DNA from: a virus | Length of the DNA stretch: 46,791 bases | IMG/VR virus record: IMGVR_UViG_3300017776_000029 | Coordinates: 1 to 46,791 of that record | Direction: 5' to 3' (one strand) | Part shown: positions 16,501 through 25,890 of the stretch, in pieces | Numbering within the stretch: position 1 is the first letter of the stretch | Layout of the letters: each line of letters begins with the position of its first letter | The notes under the pieces: generated by a model | The model's input: the letters and a program-made list of their open reading frames with translations, nothing else | Databases searched by the model: none | Told to the model about the DNA's origin: nothing | Program-made: the position numbers and the translations under genes

Positions 16501-19500
16501 ATTTCGACCAGACCAAGCATAATACCATGTATATGTTGTCTTTGTCTGTCCAGCTCCTTCAACTGCTACTATCCTTCCAACTCCGCTATCATCCCATTCT
16601 GTAACATCGTCGAGGTATAACCTGTTAATTCCACTAAAATTATCTGGTTGATTTCTTTTTACTTCCGACGCATCTTGAATAAAGTCCATTTGTTGAGGGT
16701 GAGGCATATATGGGTGTTGAATAGTTTTGTATGAAGGCATTGCTTCAATCCAATAGTTATCCATCATAATTGGGAATCCGTGACCTACTGCAAAGTAATC
16801 TTGTAGGTCTGTCCTCCCACCACCTATTCTTCCTGTCCTTCCAAGATTTGCTTCAGTATTCACATTCCAGAATTTGCTTGTGTCAATAACAACAAAGGAA
16901 CCTGCTTTATCTTCCCAATTGTGGTATATTGAATTAGAGTCAGAGTTTGAGCCAAGAGGTAAAGCAGACCAGGGTGCTTGAGTTACAGGTTCAAGCGTTG
17001 AATCTAATTCCCATATGTCTAAGTCTTCACCAACCTTCAAATCAGCAAACTTAACAGGCGAGCCGTCAGGTTCTTCTGAATCAACAAATTCCATGCTAAC
17101 ACTATAATTATTAGAAATAGGCATCATTAAACCAAACTTCTTTTTCCTTAAACCAGAATCAGCGTTAGCAGTTCCATCATTTCTCATATCAGCCCAGAGA
17201 ATCCAAATGTGTTTGTAATCGTTATCAATTTCTCTAAATCTTACAATACTTCCTGCAGAGTGGAATTTAGACAAAAATTGTACTCCTGTAATTGAAGCAT
17301 AAGTCTGGTCGACTGCGTTAAAACCAGCTAAACCTGTAAATGTAAAAGAATCTACTGTTCCGTCAGCATCCACAATTTCTCCAACGCCACCTGATGTAGC
17401 CATTGTAGTTACTAATCCTATTGGGTTTCCTGTTGTTTGGTCGTTTAATGCTAATCTTGTATTTGCTATTGATACTGTTTGACCAGTTGTATATGCGTTA
17501 GGAAAAATATCTGAAGATAATAATACATCTGGGTGATAGGTTGAACCATTTTTACCTTGACTGATTTTCTTTTCCTTGATACGCCCAAACTGCATTTGAA
17601 ACCACTTAGATTTAGGCATATCTTGAATCCAACGAGAATGTACTGCTCTATATGGTCTGGCAATAGAATTATTAGCAGCAGCAAGAGGTGCAGTCGCTTG
17701 TTCGTTGCAATATTCTAAGTCAGGACTATCATACAAAAACCAACCAACTTCTCCAGCAGTTCCTAATCCAAGCCCTGTTATTTCGTTGTGGTTATAATAT
17801 AGGTTCGCTAAATCTCCATAAGTAGCGTTATATGTTCCGTTACCTAATTGAGAAACTTCAAGATAATGTGTCCCATCAATCCATGTTTGGCCTGGGTCTG
17901 GCATATTACCAAAGCCTGTGATTTCAAATACAAGAGTTACAATCCCATCCCAATTATTACCTGTTGTCCCTTGTGGAATTTGAATTGGGTTTCCTTGAGC
18001 GTCATTCCCACCATATCTAATTACCAAGCGTTGCCCGATGTATAAATCCCAGATGTTGATATTTTCACCTGTCTTAAAGTAAAGTTTTGTTATTAAATTC
18101 CCAGCAGGTTCTGAGCCACCATGAGCATTATCAAGTATATTAGTAGCACTCCAATATTGCCAAACATTGTCGCCATTAGAATTAACTCTAAACCAACCCA
18201 ACCTATTTAACCAATCTTGCTGAGTATAGGAAAGTGTAGAATGAGCAGCATTCCAACTGGCATCAAACATTTGTCCAGCAAAAGTATCGTTATTTTGATT
18301 TTGACTTGTTGGTGGGCCTGGTAAAGCAGACCCAAACCCATTCCAACTTCTATACAAATTATCAAACGGAGTACTTCCTACAGTATAACCTCCACCAGGA
18401 ACTTGTGCTCTTCCTGTCTTTGGGTTGTTAGGAATATCAGCGTCAATCAAAGCAAAATGATAACCACAATTTGAGCTCCTTGTTGTTTGTTGCCAATTTG
18501 TAGGGTCAGGAATATCTCCAGACCAAAGGGTATTAGGGTAATCGTGTTGAAGTGGTGTAATGTTTGCTGTTGTGTGCTTAACCCTATTACTGCTGGTTAA
18601 TCTCATTGGAATATCAAGGTTACCTCTTGTTAGGTCACGAGGAGTTACTGTTACTCCATTAATTGTGGTGGATGAGTCGCTTGGTAATTCAGATATTCTA
18701 TTATACCTTTGACCTGACTGACTTGCACCTCTAAAAACTCTTGTGTCTGAAATAGTAACATATTGCTTTTCCCAATCTATTAAATGTCTTGTGTTGCCTG
18801 CAGAAGAACTAACAAATTCACCACCTAAAAGAGCTGGATTTTTATAGATTTCATCGAATTGCAAAGTCCAGTAATGCTTTAGTCCTGTCTTATGCCTTCC
18901 GTCATCATAACTGTCATTGTTGTCAATAGCCAAAATTTTACCTGATGGGACATATGTTTTGTCAATGTAAAAGTGATTTGTTGATGGGTCGTGAACTGTA
19001 AATGAGCCACTATAATTAGTTGAGCCTTGTATGTTTATTGTTTCTCCTTGAGTATATCCGTGAGCATCAGAATAAACTCTTAGTGGGTTTGTAAGTGCAG
19101 ATGGATTAGCATAAGTCGCTTCAGGCTTTTGGAATCCATAAATGTGAGTTTGACCTACATAATCGTATATAGTATCAGGTGCTCCTCCTTCTTCATTATA
19201 CATTTGAATTGGGTGTCCCGAATTTAATCTCATTCTTGTTGATGTATCTGCATTATAGTTCGGTCTTTCATAACCTAAAGTACCTGTGCCTCTTTCAAGA
19301 GAAGTAGCACCTAAATGCAACTTTTCAATAAAGTTTGCAGATTCGTATGGTCGCCAGCCAATAGGTTCGGTTTCATCTATTTGTTCACTTTGTCCTACTT
19401 CCCAAATAGGTATTGTTCGGTCAAGAGAAGCCAAATAATCTCTGGCACTCAACTTTATGATTTTTTCTCCAGGTCGGTTTTGGTTGCTGGTGTATCTTTC

Positions 19501-21171
19501 AATATGCCCTCTCCAAACGCAACGATGGATATTATCACGGAATAGCATCAGTTCTTGCAGTTGGTTTGTTTCTTCTTCAAAGACCTTAAAAATATCTAAG
19601 TTATCGAAATCATCATGTATGTCTAACTGGCATTGAGATATACCGTTTGAAGTATAGTTAATAGAAGCCCTTGACAAAGTAACCTGTTCACCGCCAATGC
19701 CAGATGAATCTGCAATATCACGCCAAAGATATGCTCGGTCAAGAAGTGTTGTAATTTGAACATAATCTGTGTCTGTCCCTGCTTCTTGGTAGCCATCAAC
19801 CAATCCACTATCAAGGGACAAATCCCAACCAAAAACTTCTGGTGCTTTGTATTTATTTCCTGTATCGGGGTTAATTCCTATTGCTTGTGCTGAAGCAACA
19901 ACTTCACCGTCATGTAATACATCATAAGTTCCTGCAGTCCAGTCAAACTTAAATTCAATATCATTCCAAATTTGCAGCAAAGTCCAGCGCCTTGTTTGGT
20001 CGGCTGATGGTATAGCATTATCAGATGGAAAAGATGTGCTTTCAGGCGTTTGTCCGAAGTTTGCTAATACATTGTAGCCTCCGTCAACTGCGCCACCAGC
20101 CATTACAAGAGAAGCAGAGTTTGAACCTGTTAATGCTGATTTTTTAAACCAGGGGTTTCTGTCAAGATAACCTGTTTTTAGACCTGTTGCTTCGGCTGTC
20201 AAAGGCGAGCCGCTGCTTGCTGCGTTTTGTTTTCTTGAAGAAGTGGTAAATGTGTATGTAGCAGCTGGTACTGCTGAAGAAAATCCGTTAGCGTCAGTGT
20301 AGTCATCCCTTCTAAATCCTACTTTTATTGTGTAAGAATGACCTGTTGATTGTCCGTTGTCCCAACCAGACCAATTGCGCCAAGCCATTCTAAGTCCAAA
20401 AATGTCTTTATCAGATGCAGCTCCTAAATTAGCGTTATAGGAAACAAGCCTTCTGGTCATATTTTCTCTAATGTGAGTGTTAATTGCTAACATAGGTTTT
20501 CCAGAATCAAGAGATTCAATTGGTTCTAAGATAGCCTTTGAAAATGGGTCTCCTGCATAACCTGTTTTTAGTTGGTTAGCGTCTGGAGCAACTTCTCCTA
20601 CATGAACGCTGCAAATGTTTGCATATTGAAAGATGTTAGTCGCTGAAGCAAAGGAATCAGATTCAGCACTCCCACCTTTGTATAAATTGCTTGAAACCAT
20701 ATCAGGAATCGTGATTGCTGCGCTTTTTCCTTGCGATGGGTCATTGTTACCCAAATGAACAGAATAACGCCCAGAAGTGTTATATCCGTTTGTTAAAGTT
20801 TGAAAGGAATCAAGAGATGCGTCTGCACCAAATTTGTATCGGTTGCCTTGTGTAATACCATCGGGATATGAGGGTTGAGCCTTTCCTTCATACTTCCCAG
20901 AGTTTTTTCTCATAGTGTCGTTTGTTAAAAATTCATGAGCACCTAAATTATGAGTTTCATCTCCGTCAACTCGCTCTTTGTATGCCTTTTTGTATCGAGG
21001 GTTAAGGCGAGCCTCACCATTTAAAGAATTACCAAAATGGCTTGCTGTGTGAACAATTAGTCCAGTTAAATTAGGGTTGTTTTCATCATCAGCAATTGCT
21101 CGACTTGCGTTAAAGTCGTCATAGTAACCTGCCAAAAATACTGAATACTTTCTATCTACTGACTTTGCCAT
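13558..21171 (-). CDS. Giant tail-tip/hub protein
   Basis: At 2537 residues this is the largest gene, placed directly after the tape measure as tail-hub and adhesin genes usually are. The N-terminal 490 residues look like a globular virion domain. About 490-590 reads like a phage tail hub barrel (LSRASINYTSNGISQCQLDI, then MLFRDNIHRCVWRGHIERY). About 1770-1860 looks like a second hub part (QQRVTHVRVYFNDS, and AEAEYLAKQEYLKAKKAPVS). Roughly 1200 Gly/Asn/Thr-rich residues lie between them. An acidic and then proline-rich linker (PAPKPRPRPELTPPG, about 2245-2290) precedes a C-terminal beta domain. It is probably the host-binding tail tip. Family calls are by pattern only. Confidence 0.75.
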   Translation of the reverse strand: MAKSVDRKYSVFLAGYYDDFNASRAIADDENNPNLTGLIVHTASHFGNSLNGEARLNPRYKKAYKERVDGDETHNLGAHEFLTNDTMRKNSGKYEGKAQPSYPDGITQGNRYKFGADASLDSFQTLTNGYNTSGRYSVHLGNNDPSQGKSAAITIPDMVSSNLYKGGSAESDSFASATNIFQYANICSVHVGEVAPDANQLKTGYAGDPFSKAILEPIESLDSGKPMLAINTHIRENMTRRLVSYNANLGAASDKDIFGLRMAWRNWSGWDNGQSTGHSYTIKVGFRRDDYTDANGFSSAVPAATYTFTTSSRKQNAASSGSPLTAEATGLKTGYLDRNPWFKKSALTGSNSASLVMAGGAVDGGYNVLANFGQTPESTSFPSDNAIPSADQTRRWTLLQIWNDIEFKFDWTAGTYDVLHDGEVVASAQAIGINPDTGNKYKAPEVFGWDLSLDSGLVDGYQEAGTDTDYVQITTLLDRAYLWRDIADSSGIGGEQVTLSRASINYTSNGISQCQLDIHDDFDNLDIFKVFEEETNQLQELMLFRDNIHRCVWRGHIERYTSNQNRPGEKIIKLSARDYLASLDRTIPIWEVGQSEQIDETEPIGWRPYESANFIEKLHLGATSLERGTGTLGYERPNYNADTSTRMRLNSGHPIQMYNEEGGAPDTIYDYVGQTHIYGFQKPEATYANPSALTNPLRVYSDAHGYTQGETINIQGSTNYSGSFTVHDPSTNHFYIDKTYVPSGKILAIDNNDSYDDGRHKTGLKHYWTLQFDEIYKNPALLGGEFVSSSAGNTRHLIDWEKQYVTISDTRVFRGASQSGQRYNRISELPSDSSTTINGVTVTPRDLTRGNLDIPMRLTSSNRVKHTTANITPLQHDYPNTLWSGDIPDPTNWQQTTRSSNCGYHFALIDADIPNNPKTGRAQVPGGGYTVGSTPFDNLYRSWNGFGSALPGPPTSQNQNNDTFAGQMFDASWNAAHSTLSYTQQDWLNRLGWFRVNSNGDNVWQYWSATNILDNAHGGSEPAGNLITKLYFKTGENINIWDLYIGQRLVIRYGGNDAQGNPIQIPQGTTGNNWDGIVTLVFEITGFGNMPDPGQTWIDGTHYLEVSQLGNGTYNATYGDLANLYYNHNEITGLGLGTAGEVGWFLYDSPDLEYCNEQATAPLAAANNSIARPYRAVHSRWIQDMPKSKWFQMQFGRIKEKKISQGKNGSTYHPDVLLSSDIFPNAYTTGQTVSIANTRLALNDQTTGNPIGLVTTMATSGGVGEIVDADGTVDSFTFTGLAGFNAVDQTYASITGVQFLSKFHSAGSIVRFREIDNDYKHIWILWADMRNDGTANADSGLRKKKFGLMMPISNNYSVSMEFVDSEEPDGSPVKFADLKVGEDLDIWELDSTLEPVTQAPWSALPLGSNSDSNSIYHNWEDKAGSFVVIDTSKFWNVNTEANLGRTGRIGGGRTDLQDYFAVGHGFPIMMDNYWIEAMPSYKTIQHPYMPHPQQMDFIQDASEVKRNQPDNFSGINRLYLDDVTEWDDSGVGRIVAVEGAGQTKTTYTWYYAWSGRNTVDNYLNNVFVDIVGGLNGVPTKTAAERTIAANNIKAAQQNGSSSRAIFDLEDYDSVTAYNSYAPLSGMRFMMRISGKVENENSGTWFESEKFRFLNMLSLTKNWLGKSQFTGISSFKNVPQTKIMSTNGSATIGSPHWGHNNTQFDSFGSVVNAKNSTMYSAIVKIQKAAGTGTSGLGQTFTYQIGPDGRIELRPGYNSFRSLDRSVLNISNMNTSIQQRVTHVRVYFNDSKSFCDYPKVVGTENIRWKIMDMPDVGTKAEAEYLAKQEYLKAKKAPVSLNAKVVRGTQSDDVMLDGARYGYIADPQRTVYGKYPHYMMGRMNNNFFSGSVSALDGQLNNTNTPLIGASNRDASVVNASDEITWAGNNYWYGANSLANAIEVVYVPQGLPKYSMTTGNQLRFIISVDGTRSGAPTPGTIDEAATSAKFIITVIDPIFRDNATRNTGFVSSNGTDSNGDPNLIGEAEWFGACGRGDLNHIAAVNAAGQGHSHANDFFSQTVSYGSLDNGFLELNLPPTYAFGTGIVNKIIVSVNREYLESLIRMRCGDTLGNILNPAHGVPVESAPTNYFTLLGSGSYNDKSIFPLGCRYYDEFGSGMRDRTLWYAPRLIINDDINFRTGTALQYSDSTYGFTNKPLIINNVQWKINPLRHEEVVLGLTTDESHFLSNLGSMFLTPPIINDPKPSPAGPGGTSGRGDSDEDDGEPVPPGGDTTGPAPKPRPRPELTPPGTFGSQTGYTTASTIGINQVSKGIMGRLKKKMQVPMGNSEWGLLGQDRPLPAAIETSVLVSNDGVFTPSGGSAALSETGISLPGRTFAAGDSEQAEVSEVSGIQVVPNNVTNNSVTILSKVDTTVHSESAQTNQSTIPTPSGIGLNTNPTAEGFAKIYTTVKVVETGFSKTETLVIPINQNGLRHNLFNQKIEGADVAGNHLEITIRRAAGINGDTAAQESVKLSSISVTMKTGANMVDGPGEVFDTNVVSR

Positions 21172-21173
21172 TA

Positions 21174-24100
21174 CTAATCCACTGCTCCACTTCTAACCAC
21201 TCCAGCATCAACTAAAGCACTAACTACTTCTTCGGTAATCGTATCAACCATTTCATGTAGCAACATACCATTAAAGTTGTTAGTTACAACCAGCTCAGTG
21301 TTTGCTATAAGGTTTTCGACTCCTTTATTTTGGACTTGCTTAACGAAGTCACCTGATATACCTGATTGGGAAAGACCGAAGAACATTGCTTCACGGTTGT
21401 TGTTAAATTCCAACATTGTATCTCCTAAATGTTGTATTGAATCAGCCACATCATCAATATCATTCATGCCACCAGACCCCATGCTGCTAATTTCATCAAC
21501 GAGGAATTGTGCTTCTTCAGTCGTCATAGAAAATTGCTTTTCTAAGTCATCCACTACCTCTTTGTATTTCATAACAGAGCCTGTGTCAAAGTCGCCTGAA
21601 TCATCAACTGCTACTGCCAACATTTCTATTTCTTTATCGGTAAAGTTTTTGTCTAAGAAGTCCATAAATTCAGTAGTATATTCACCACTACTTGCTACTG
21701 CATTTGCGTAAGTTTCACTAAAGTTTGAAGCTGAATTTCCTATAACTTCGAGCAAATCTTCCATTTGAGCAGCACTTGCATTAATTCCTTCTTCTTGTTG
21801 GAAAGCAGCAATTATGGCAGCAACAGTCTTTGTTGTATCATCTTGCAGACCTTTAGTTTCTCGATATGAGCCCATACTTGCTCCACCAGTAACATAATTT
21901 AGAATACCCATTCCCAGTGCATCATCGTATTCGTCTTCATATTCGTCTCTAAATTGACTCACTGCGCTGGCTGCATTTGCACTTGCGTCATCAGACATTT
22001 TCTTTTGCATTTCTGCTAATTCGCCTTGTAATACGAGTTGAGCAATCAATAGAGTTTCTTGAGTTTGTAAAGCACCAACATACTTTTGAGCGGCCTCTAA
22101 TTGCATCATAAAGAGCCTTTCTTGAACAGTAGCACCGTCACCTGCTTTTTCTTTTAATTCATCCATTTCATCTTTTACAATTCCAATGGCTGTTTGAGTT
22201 TGCTCTAATCCCATTGCATTAATTGTATCAGAATCTATTCCAGCTTCTAAAAAGGCATCACGAACCATTGTTGGAACATCTTCTAATGCTGGTTCTAAAC
22301 CTGTATTTCTTAAGTCTGTTAAAAGTGTGAGGCTGTCAGTTAAGTGTCCGTTAAATTCAACAACACCCTCGCTCATGCTGTCTACTGAATCTGTAAATAA
22401 GTATGTGGCAGCAGTAATAGCAACTACAAGAGCGATACCAAGACCTGTGCTTACCAAAAAGGCTTTCATACCAGCAGCAGCAGCTCCAGCAGCAGCAGCA
22501 ACACCTTTTAAGGAAAAGGAAAGTGTGTTGTTTGCAACAGCAGCACCCATACCTGCCGTTGCTTGTGCGAGCATAGAATTTGTCATCTGCATCATTTGTA
22601 CTGTGCTCATAATCATAACAGGCATCATTAACGCCATGCTTGCTTTAGCACCCTTAGATGAATCGTCAAATAAAGTAATTAATGCAGATGCACCTCCTAA
22701 AATACCACTATACTTTGTCATTGTAGCATTCATAGCCATTTGCTTTGCCATCATCCTATCTTGGGTTTGAGCATGAGCAGTTTGAGCCATAATTATTTGA
22801 AACAAATTGGCAATTTGTTCCTCAGTTTGGAAGTTGTTTTCTTTCATTAACTGTGTTAAAATTTTAAGAGCCAAAGCCTCTTGGTCAGTCAAATCTTCCT
22901 TAATGAATTTTTTGGCAGTTACCCTTTCTATAATGGCAATTTCTTCTTGGCTCACATTATTTAGCATATCTTGAGCACTCATGTGTTTATTCAAAGACAA
23001 AGCAATTTTTTCATTTTGCACTAACCTTTGAACCATCATTTGTAGATTTTTACCCTTTCTTTTGTCCTCTTCACCACCAATCAGCTTTTCTAATTCAAGT
23101 GACTGTCGAGCCATCAACAAGTCTGATTCGCTAATGCTTAACTTCATTCTTTTATCATTGAGAAGTTGATTTGCTAAGTCTTGCTCTATCATTCCTAACT
23201 CAACCAACCTCCCAAGCAGTTGAACTTCATGTCCTGCATTTTGTACAGTTGTAGTACCACTTCCAACCTTAGCCATTTGTATCGCATGAATATTTCTCAA
23301 TGCTTGTTCTTCTTGGTTAATTAGCATCAATTCATTACTTCTTAGTGCTACACCAGCCCTAACTGCTTCTAATTCTTCAGCAGACATTACTTGATTAGCA
23401 GCTGCCCTCGCTTGCACAACAGCAAGAATGCTGTTTTGTGCCTGTTCACTTTGCTTTACAGCATTAAGAATTTGACCTTCTAAACCAGCAATTTCAGCAG
23501 CAAGTCCTCGTCTTCGATTAGCAAGAGCGTTTATATCGCCTGCAGCTGAAGCCTGCATGTGCATTTTCAATAAAGTATTAGTCCCAGAAAATTCTTTCAT
23601 CTGCTCATATGCGAGTGCTGTTTTACCTATGTTAGCAATCCTTTGTCTAACTTGCATTTCTTTTATTGCCATATCCGTTGTAAAACTTTGCATTTGTGCT
23701 GCTTGGTTATAGATTTGTGGATTAACCAATTGCTCGCCTTGCATAGCCCTTAGAATCGTTTGCTGGGTCTGCATTGCTACACTTAGGGATTTAATGTTAA
23801 TCATGGCTTCCACGACAGGCCCCATCACCTTTTGCACCCTTTGGAATGCAAAAGCAAAGTCCATACCTTTTTTTACTACTGAGCCTAAAACAGCATCCAT
23901 AATATCGAAGTTTTCAAAGTCTAATTTTGCTAATGCCTTAAAATCATTAGTTATACCTCCAAGAGGACCCTCAGACCCAGATTCGTAAAAGTCGGTCATA
24001 GCCCTGTTAAATGATATTTGTTGTTTTGTCGCTTTCATTTGTGCTGGGATAAAAGCAGTACCCATTGCTGCTTCGGTATTCTTTAACTCGGCTTGGAGTT

Positions 24101-25181
24101 TCTGGAGTTTAGTTGCTTGGTCGTCAAGTTTAATATTAACTTCATCTTGAGCATCTGATAACCCAAGAGCAGCCTGAGTCGCTAATGTTTGTTGTCTATC
24201 AGCACCTTCAACTAACTTAAGGAATCTTACATAGTGGTCGTTACCAGCAACTATTTGAGCAATATGTTGCTTTTCAGCATCTTCTAACTTAGGGAATTGT
24301 TGCGCTAACTGTTGAACAATGTCAGAAAGAGGAAGCAAGTTGCCTGCAGTATCTTTAACTTGAACACCATAAGCCTGTAAAATCTTATTGTTATCGTGGG
24401 TATCAGAACCTAATCGAGCATAAATCATTTTGAGGGCACGACCAGCCTTACCCATCTCTTCACCAGATTCAACCATTACTGCAGCACTTGCAGCCATATC
24501 AGCAATAGATTCACCTGTCATGTGTGCCTGACTTGCGAATTGATTCATAATGAAAGTAATTTGTTGCATTGTAGCAGCAGATCTGTTTTCAACTGTGTTT
24601 AGTTGAGTCAAAGTCTTCATAGAATTTGCTCTAACAAAGTTTGCTCTTTCTTCAGCATCCATAGCCTCAATTTGAGACTTAGCCATACCACCGAACATAA
24701 AGTTAGTCTGTTGTTGCAGGTTTACCATCTTTTGCATAGCATCTTGGGTTTCCATATCACCAATCAACGCAAACTTAATACCTACCTCAGTCGCAGCAAC
24801 AACTGAACCTTCACCACCTACTACATCTTTAAGTTGTGCCATTTTAGCACCAGCCTCAAGAGCCTTATCAGCAGTAAATCCAAATTGTAAACCAATGCTC
24901 TTAATTTGTTCTCTGACTTCTTCAAGATTTTCAGTTTCACCCATAAACTTGTCAAATTGAATACGAGCCTTAGCAAATTCTTGAGCCAAAGGGACAGTTG
25001 CTTGGACTAATCCATCCATTTGCTCTGTTATCTGGTCAACTGCTTGGTGAACACCCGAAAGACCGTTAAGCATAATAGCATTCATAATGTTCATCTGTGC
25101 TCTTGCATCAGACAAAAGACGCTTCGCTTGAAATGAACCAACCACTTCAAACATTACCATTGCTGCGCCTGTGGTTGCCAT
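21174..25181 (-). CDS. Tape measure protein
   Basis: A 1335-residue protein that sets tail length. It is almost wholly helical. The N-terminal 350 residues match the TP901-type core (ARIQFDKFMGETENLEEVRE, then FALIGDMETQDAMQKMVNLQ). Long coiled coils rich in Met/Gln/Ala follow, and a hydrophobic membrane-like segment is near residue 910-940 (STGLGIALVVAITAATYLF). At one residue per about 1.5 angstrom a tail of around 200 nm is implied. It follows the tail chaperone pair, the standard order. GGGAGTGAT lies just before the ATG. Confidence 0.92.
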   Translation of the reverse strand: MATTGAAMVMFEVVGSFQAKRLLSDARAQMNIMNAIMLNGLSGVHQAVDQITEQMDGLVQATVPLAQEFAKARIQFDKFMGETENLEEVREQIKSIGLQFGFTADKALEAGAKMAQLKDVVGGEGSVVAATEVGIKFALIGDMETQDAMQKMVNLQQQTNFMFGGMAKSQIEAMDAEERANFVRANSMKTLTQLNTVENRSAATMQQITFIMNQFASQAHMTGESIADMAASAAVMVESGEEMGKAGRALKMIYARLGSDTHDNNKILQAYGVQVKDTAGNLLPLSDIVQQLAQQFPKLEDAEKQHIAQIVAGNDHYVRFLKLVEGADRQQTLATQAALGLSDAQDEVNIKLDDQATKLQKLQAELKNTEAAMGTAFIPAQMKATKQQISFNRAMTDFYESGSEGPLGGITNDFKALAKLDFENFDIMDAVLGSVVKKGMDFAFAFQRVQKVMGPVVEAMINIKSLSVAMQTQQTILRAMQGEQLVNPQIYNQAAQMQSFTTDMAIKEMQVRQRIANIGKTALAYEQMKEFSGTNTLLKMHMQASAAGDINALANRRRGLAAEIAGLEGQILNAVKQSEQAQNSILAVVQARAAANQVMSAEELEAVRAGVALRSNELMLINQEEQALRNIHAIQMAKVGSGTTTVQNAGHEVQLLGRLVELGMIEQDLANQLLNDKRMKLSISESDLLMARQSLELEKLIGGEEDKRKGKNLQMMVQRLVQNEKIALSLNKHMSAQDMLNNVSQEEIAIIERVTAKKFIKEDLTDQEALALKILTQLMKENNFQTEEQIANLFQIIMAQTAHAQTQDRMMAKQMAMNATMTKYSGILGGASALITLFDDSSKGAKASMALMMPVMIMSTVQMMQMTNSMLAQATAGMGAAVANNTLSFSLKGVAAAAGAAAAGMKAFLVSTGLGIALVVAITAATYLFTDSVDSMSEGVVEFNGHLTDSLTLLTDLRNTGLEPALEDVPTMVRDAFLEAGIDSDTINAMGLEQTQTAIGIVKDEMDELKEKAGDGATVQERLFMMQLEAAQKYVGALQTQETLLIAQLVLQGELAEMQKKMSDDASANAASAVSQFRDEYEDEYDDALGMGILNYVTGGASMGSYRETKGLQDDTTKTVAAIIAAFQQEEGINASAAQMEDLLEVIGNSASNFSETYANAVASSGEYTTEFMDFLDKNFTDKEIEMLAVAVDDSGDFDTGSVMKYKEVVDDLEKQFSMTTEEAQFLVDEISSMGSGGMNDIDDVADSIQHLGDTMLEFNNNREAMFFGLSQSGISGDFVKQVQNKGVENLIANTELVVTNNFNGMLLHEMVDTITEEVVSALVDAGVVRSGAVD

Positions 25182-25221
25182 GTTATCACTCCCTCTTAAT
25201 ACTCAAGAACCTCATATTCGT

Positions 25222-25829
25222 TTAATCGTTCCGCTTGGCTCGCTTTTGTTTTCGCTTTTCCCATGCTGAACGAGCGCTTTTTGAGCCACCCTTTTTGCCT
25301 TTCTTGGCTTTTTCTGTTGCTTCTCCAATTTGGTCTTGTATCTCGCAAGCAACTGCTAAATCTAATTCCAAACGGTATGCTCCGCCTGGCTCGCAATACT
25401 TCATTACTAAGTCCGATGGAAGGACACCCTTGTAGGCTTGGCACAAGACGGGTGCTATCTTGTAAATTAGACCAAAGGGACTGCGCCCTCATTCGTGTCA
25501 CCCCTAACAAACATCAACAATTCTCTGAGTTCGTTAGAAGTTAGAATGCCCAAATCAAAATCGGCAGGTTCAACAATACATTTTGGAATCCATTCTGTGA
25601 TTTGCATTTCAACACCGACATTTTGTTCTTCGAGGTATTCAACAAACTCCGCTTGTTGGTCTTCAGTCCATTCTTCGACTGACATACCAAAGTCACGGAA
25701 TTTACGCAAGGCTCGACCTTGAGCTGCTTCCCACTTCATTCTATCTAAACCGCTGGCTTGTCGGACTACGAGTTTAACTTTTCCTGATTCGTCGTCTCCG
25801 AACTCAAATTCTTTTTTCATTACTGGCAT
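25222..25829 (-). CDS. Tail assembly chaperone long form (gpGT-like), made by -1 frameshift
   Basis: Ribosomes that slip back one base on CCCTTTG (25473-25479) leave the short frame two codons before its stop and continue as GLIYKIAPVLCQAYKG and on to the stop at 25222-25224. This adds 83 residues; the long form has about 202 from ATG 25829. The added part is lysine-rich at the end (KKGKKGGSKSARSAWEKRKQ). In lambda and many other phages exactly this arrangement, just before the tape measure gene, gives gpG and gpGT, which coat the tape measure during tail assembly. The slip site is seen in the sequence; its use is inferred from position and known cases. The coordinates span both frames. Confidence 0.8.
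25467..25829 (-). CDS. Tail assembly chaperone short form (gpG-like)
   Basis: A 120-residue acidic helical protein (ATG 25829; GTG 25838 would give 123, ATG 25820 would give 117). It has a beta start (FEFGDDESGKVKLVVRQ), then helices (LDRMKWEAAQGRALRKF, EYLEEQNVGVEMQITEW), like tail chaperones of the gpG/Gp13 type. It lies between tail tube and tape measure, the standard position, and carries a slippery heptamer just before its stop. No Shine-Dalgarno site is obvious, so the start is uncertain. Confidence 0.8.
   Translation of the reverse strand: MPVMKKEFEFGDDESGKVKLVVRQASGLDRMKWEAAQGRALRKFRDFGMSVEEWTEDQQAEFVEYLEEQNVGVEMQITEWIPKCIVEPADFDLGILTSNELRELLMFVRGDTNEGAVPLV
25473..25479 (-). promoter_or_regulatory. 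-1 ribosomal frameshift site CCCTTTG
   Basis: Read on the - strand in the gpG frame, the heptamer is C CCT TTG, an exact X XXY YYZ slippery sequence. The zero-frame stop TAA follows one codon later. The -1 frame stays open for 83 codons. Confidence 0.82.
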
Positions 25830-25890
25830 TTTTTTCACTTCGCTACTAAACTATTCTAAACTTTGTCTTAAAGACACTAACTAATACTAA

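Noticed and set aside
21277-22770. Long antisense frames inside the tape measure gene (144 and 147 codons)
   Set aside because: Mirrors of a long, Ala/Met-rich coding strand; no promoter or ribosome site, and the products are low-complexity.
25196-25510. 104-codon - strand frame beside the tail chaperone genes
   Set aside because: Its product is Arg/Ser/Leu-rich and irregular. The other frame, reached by the -1 slip, is protein-like and has the known place and function.
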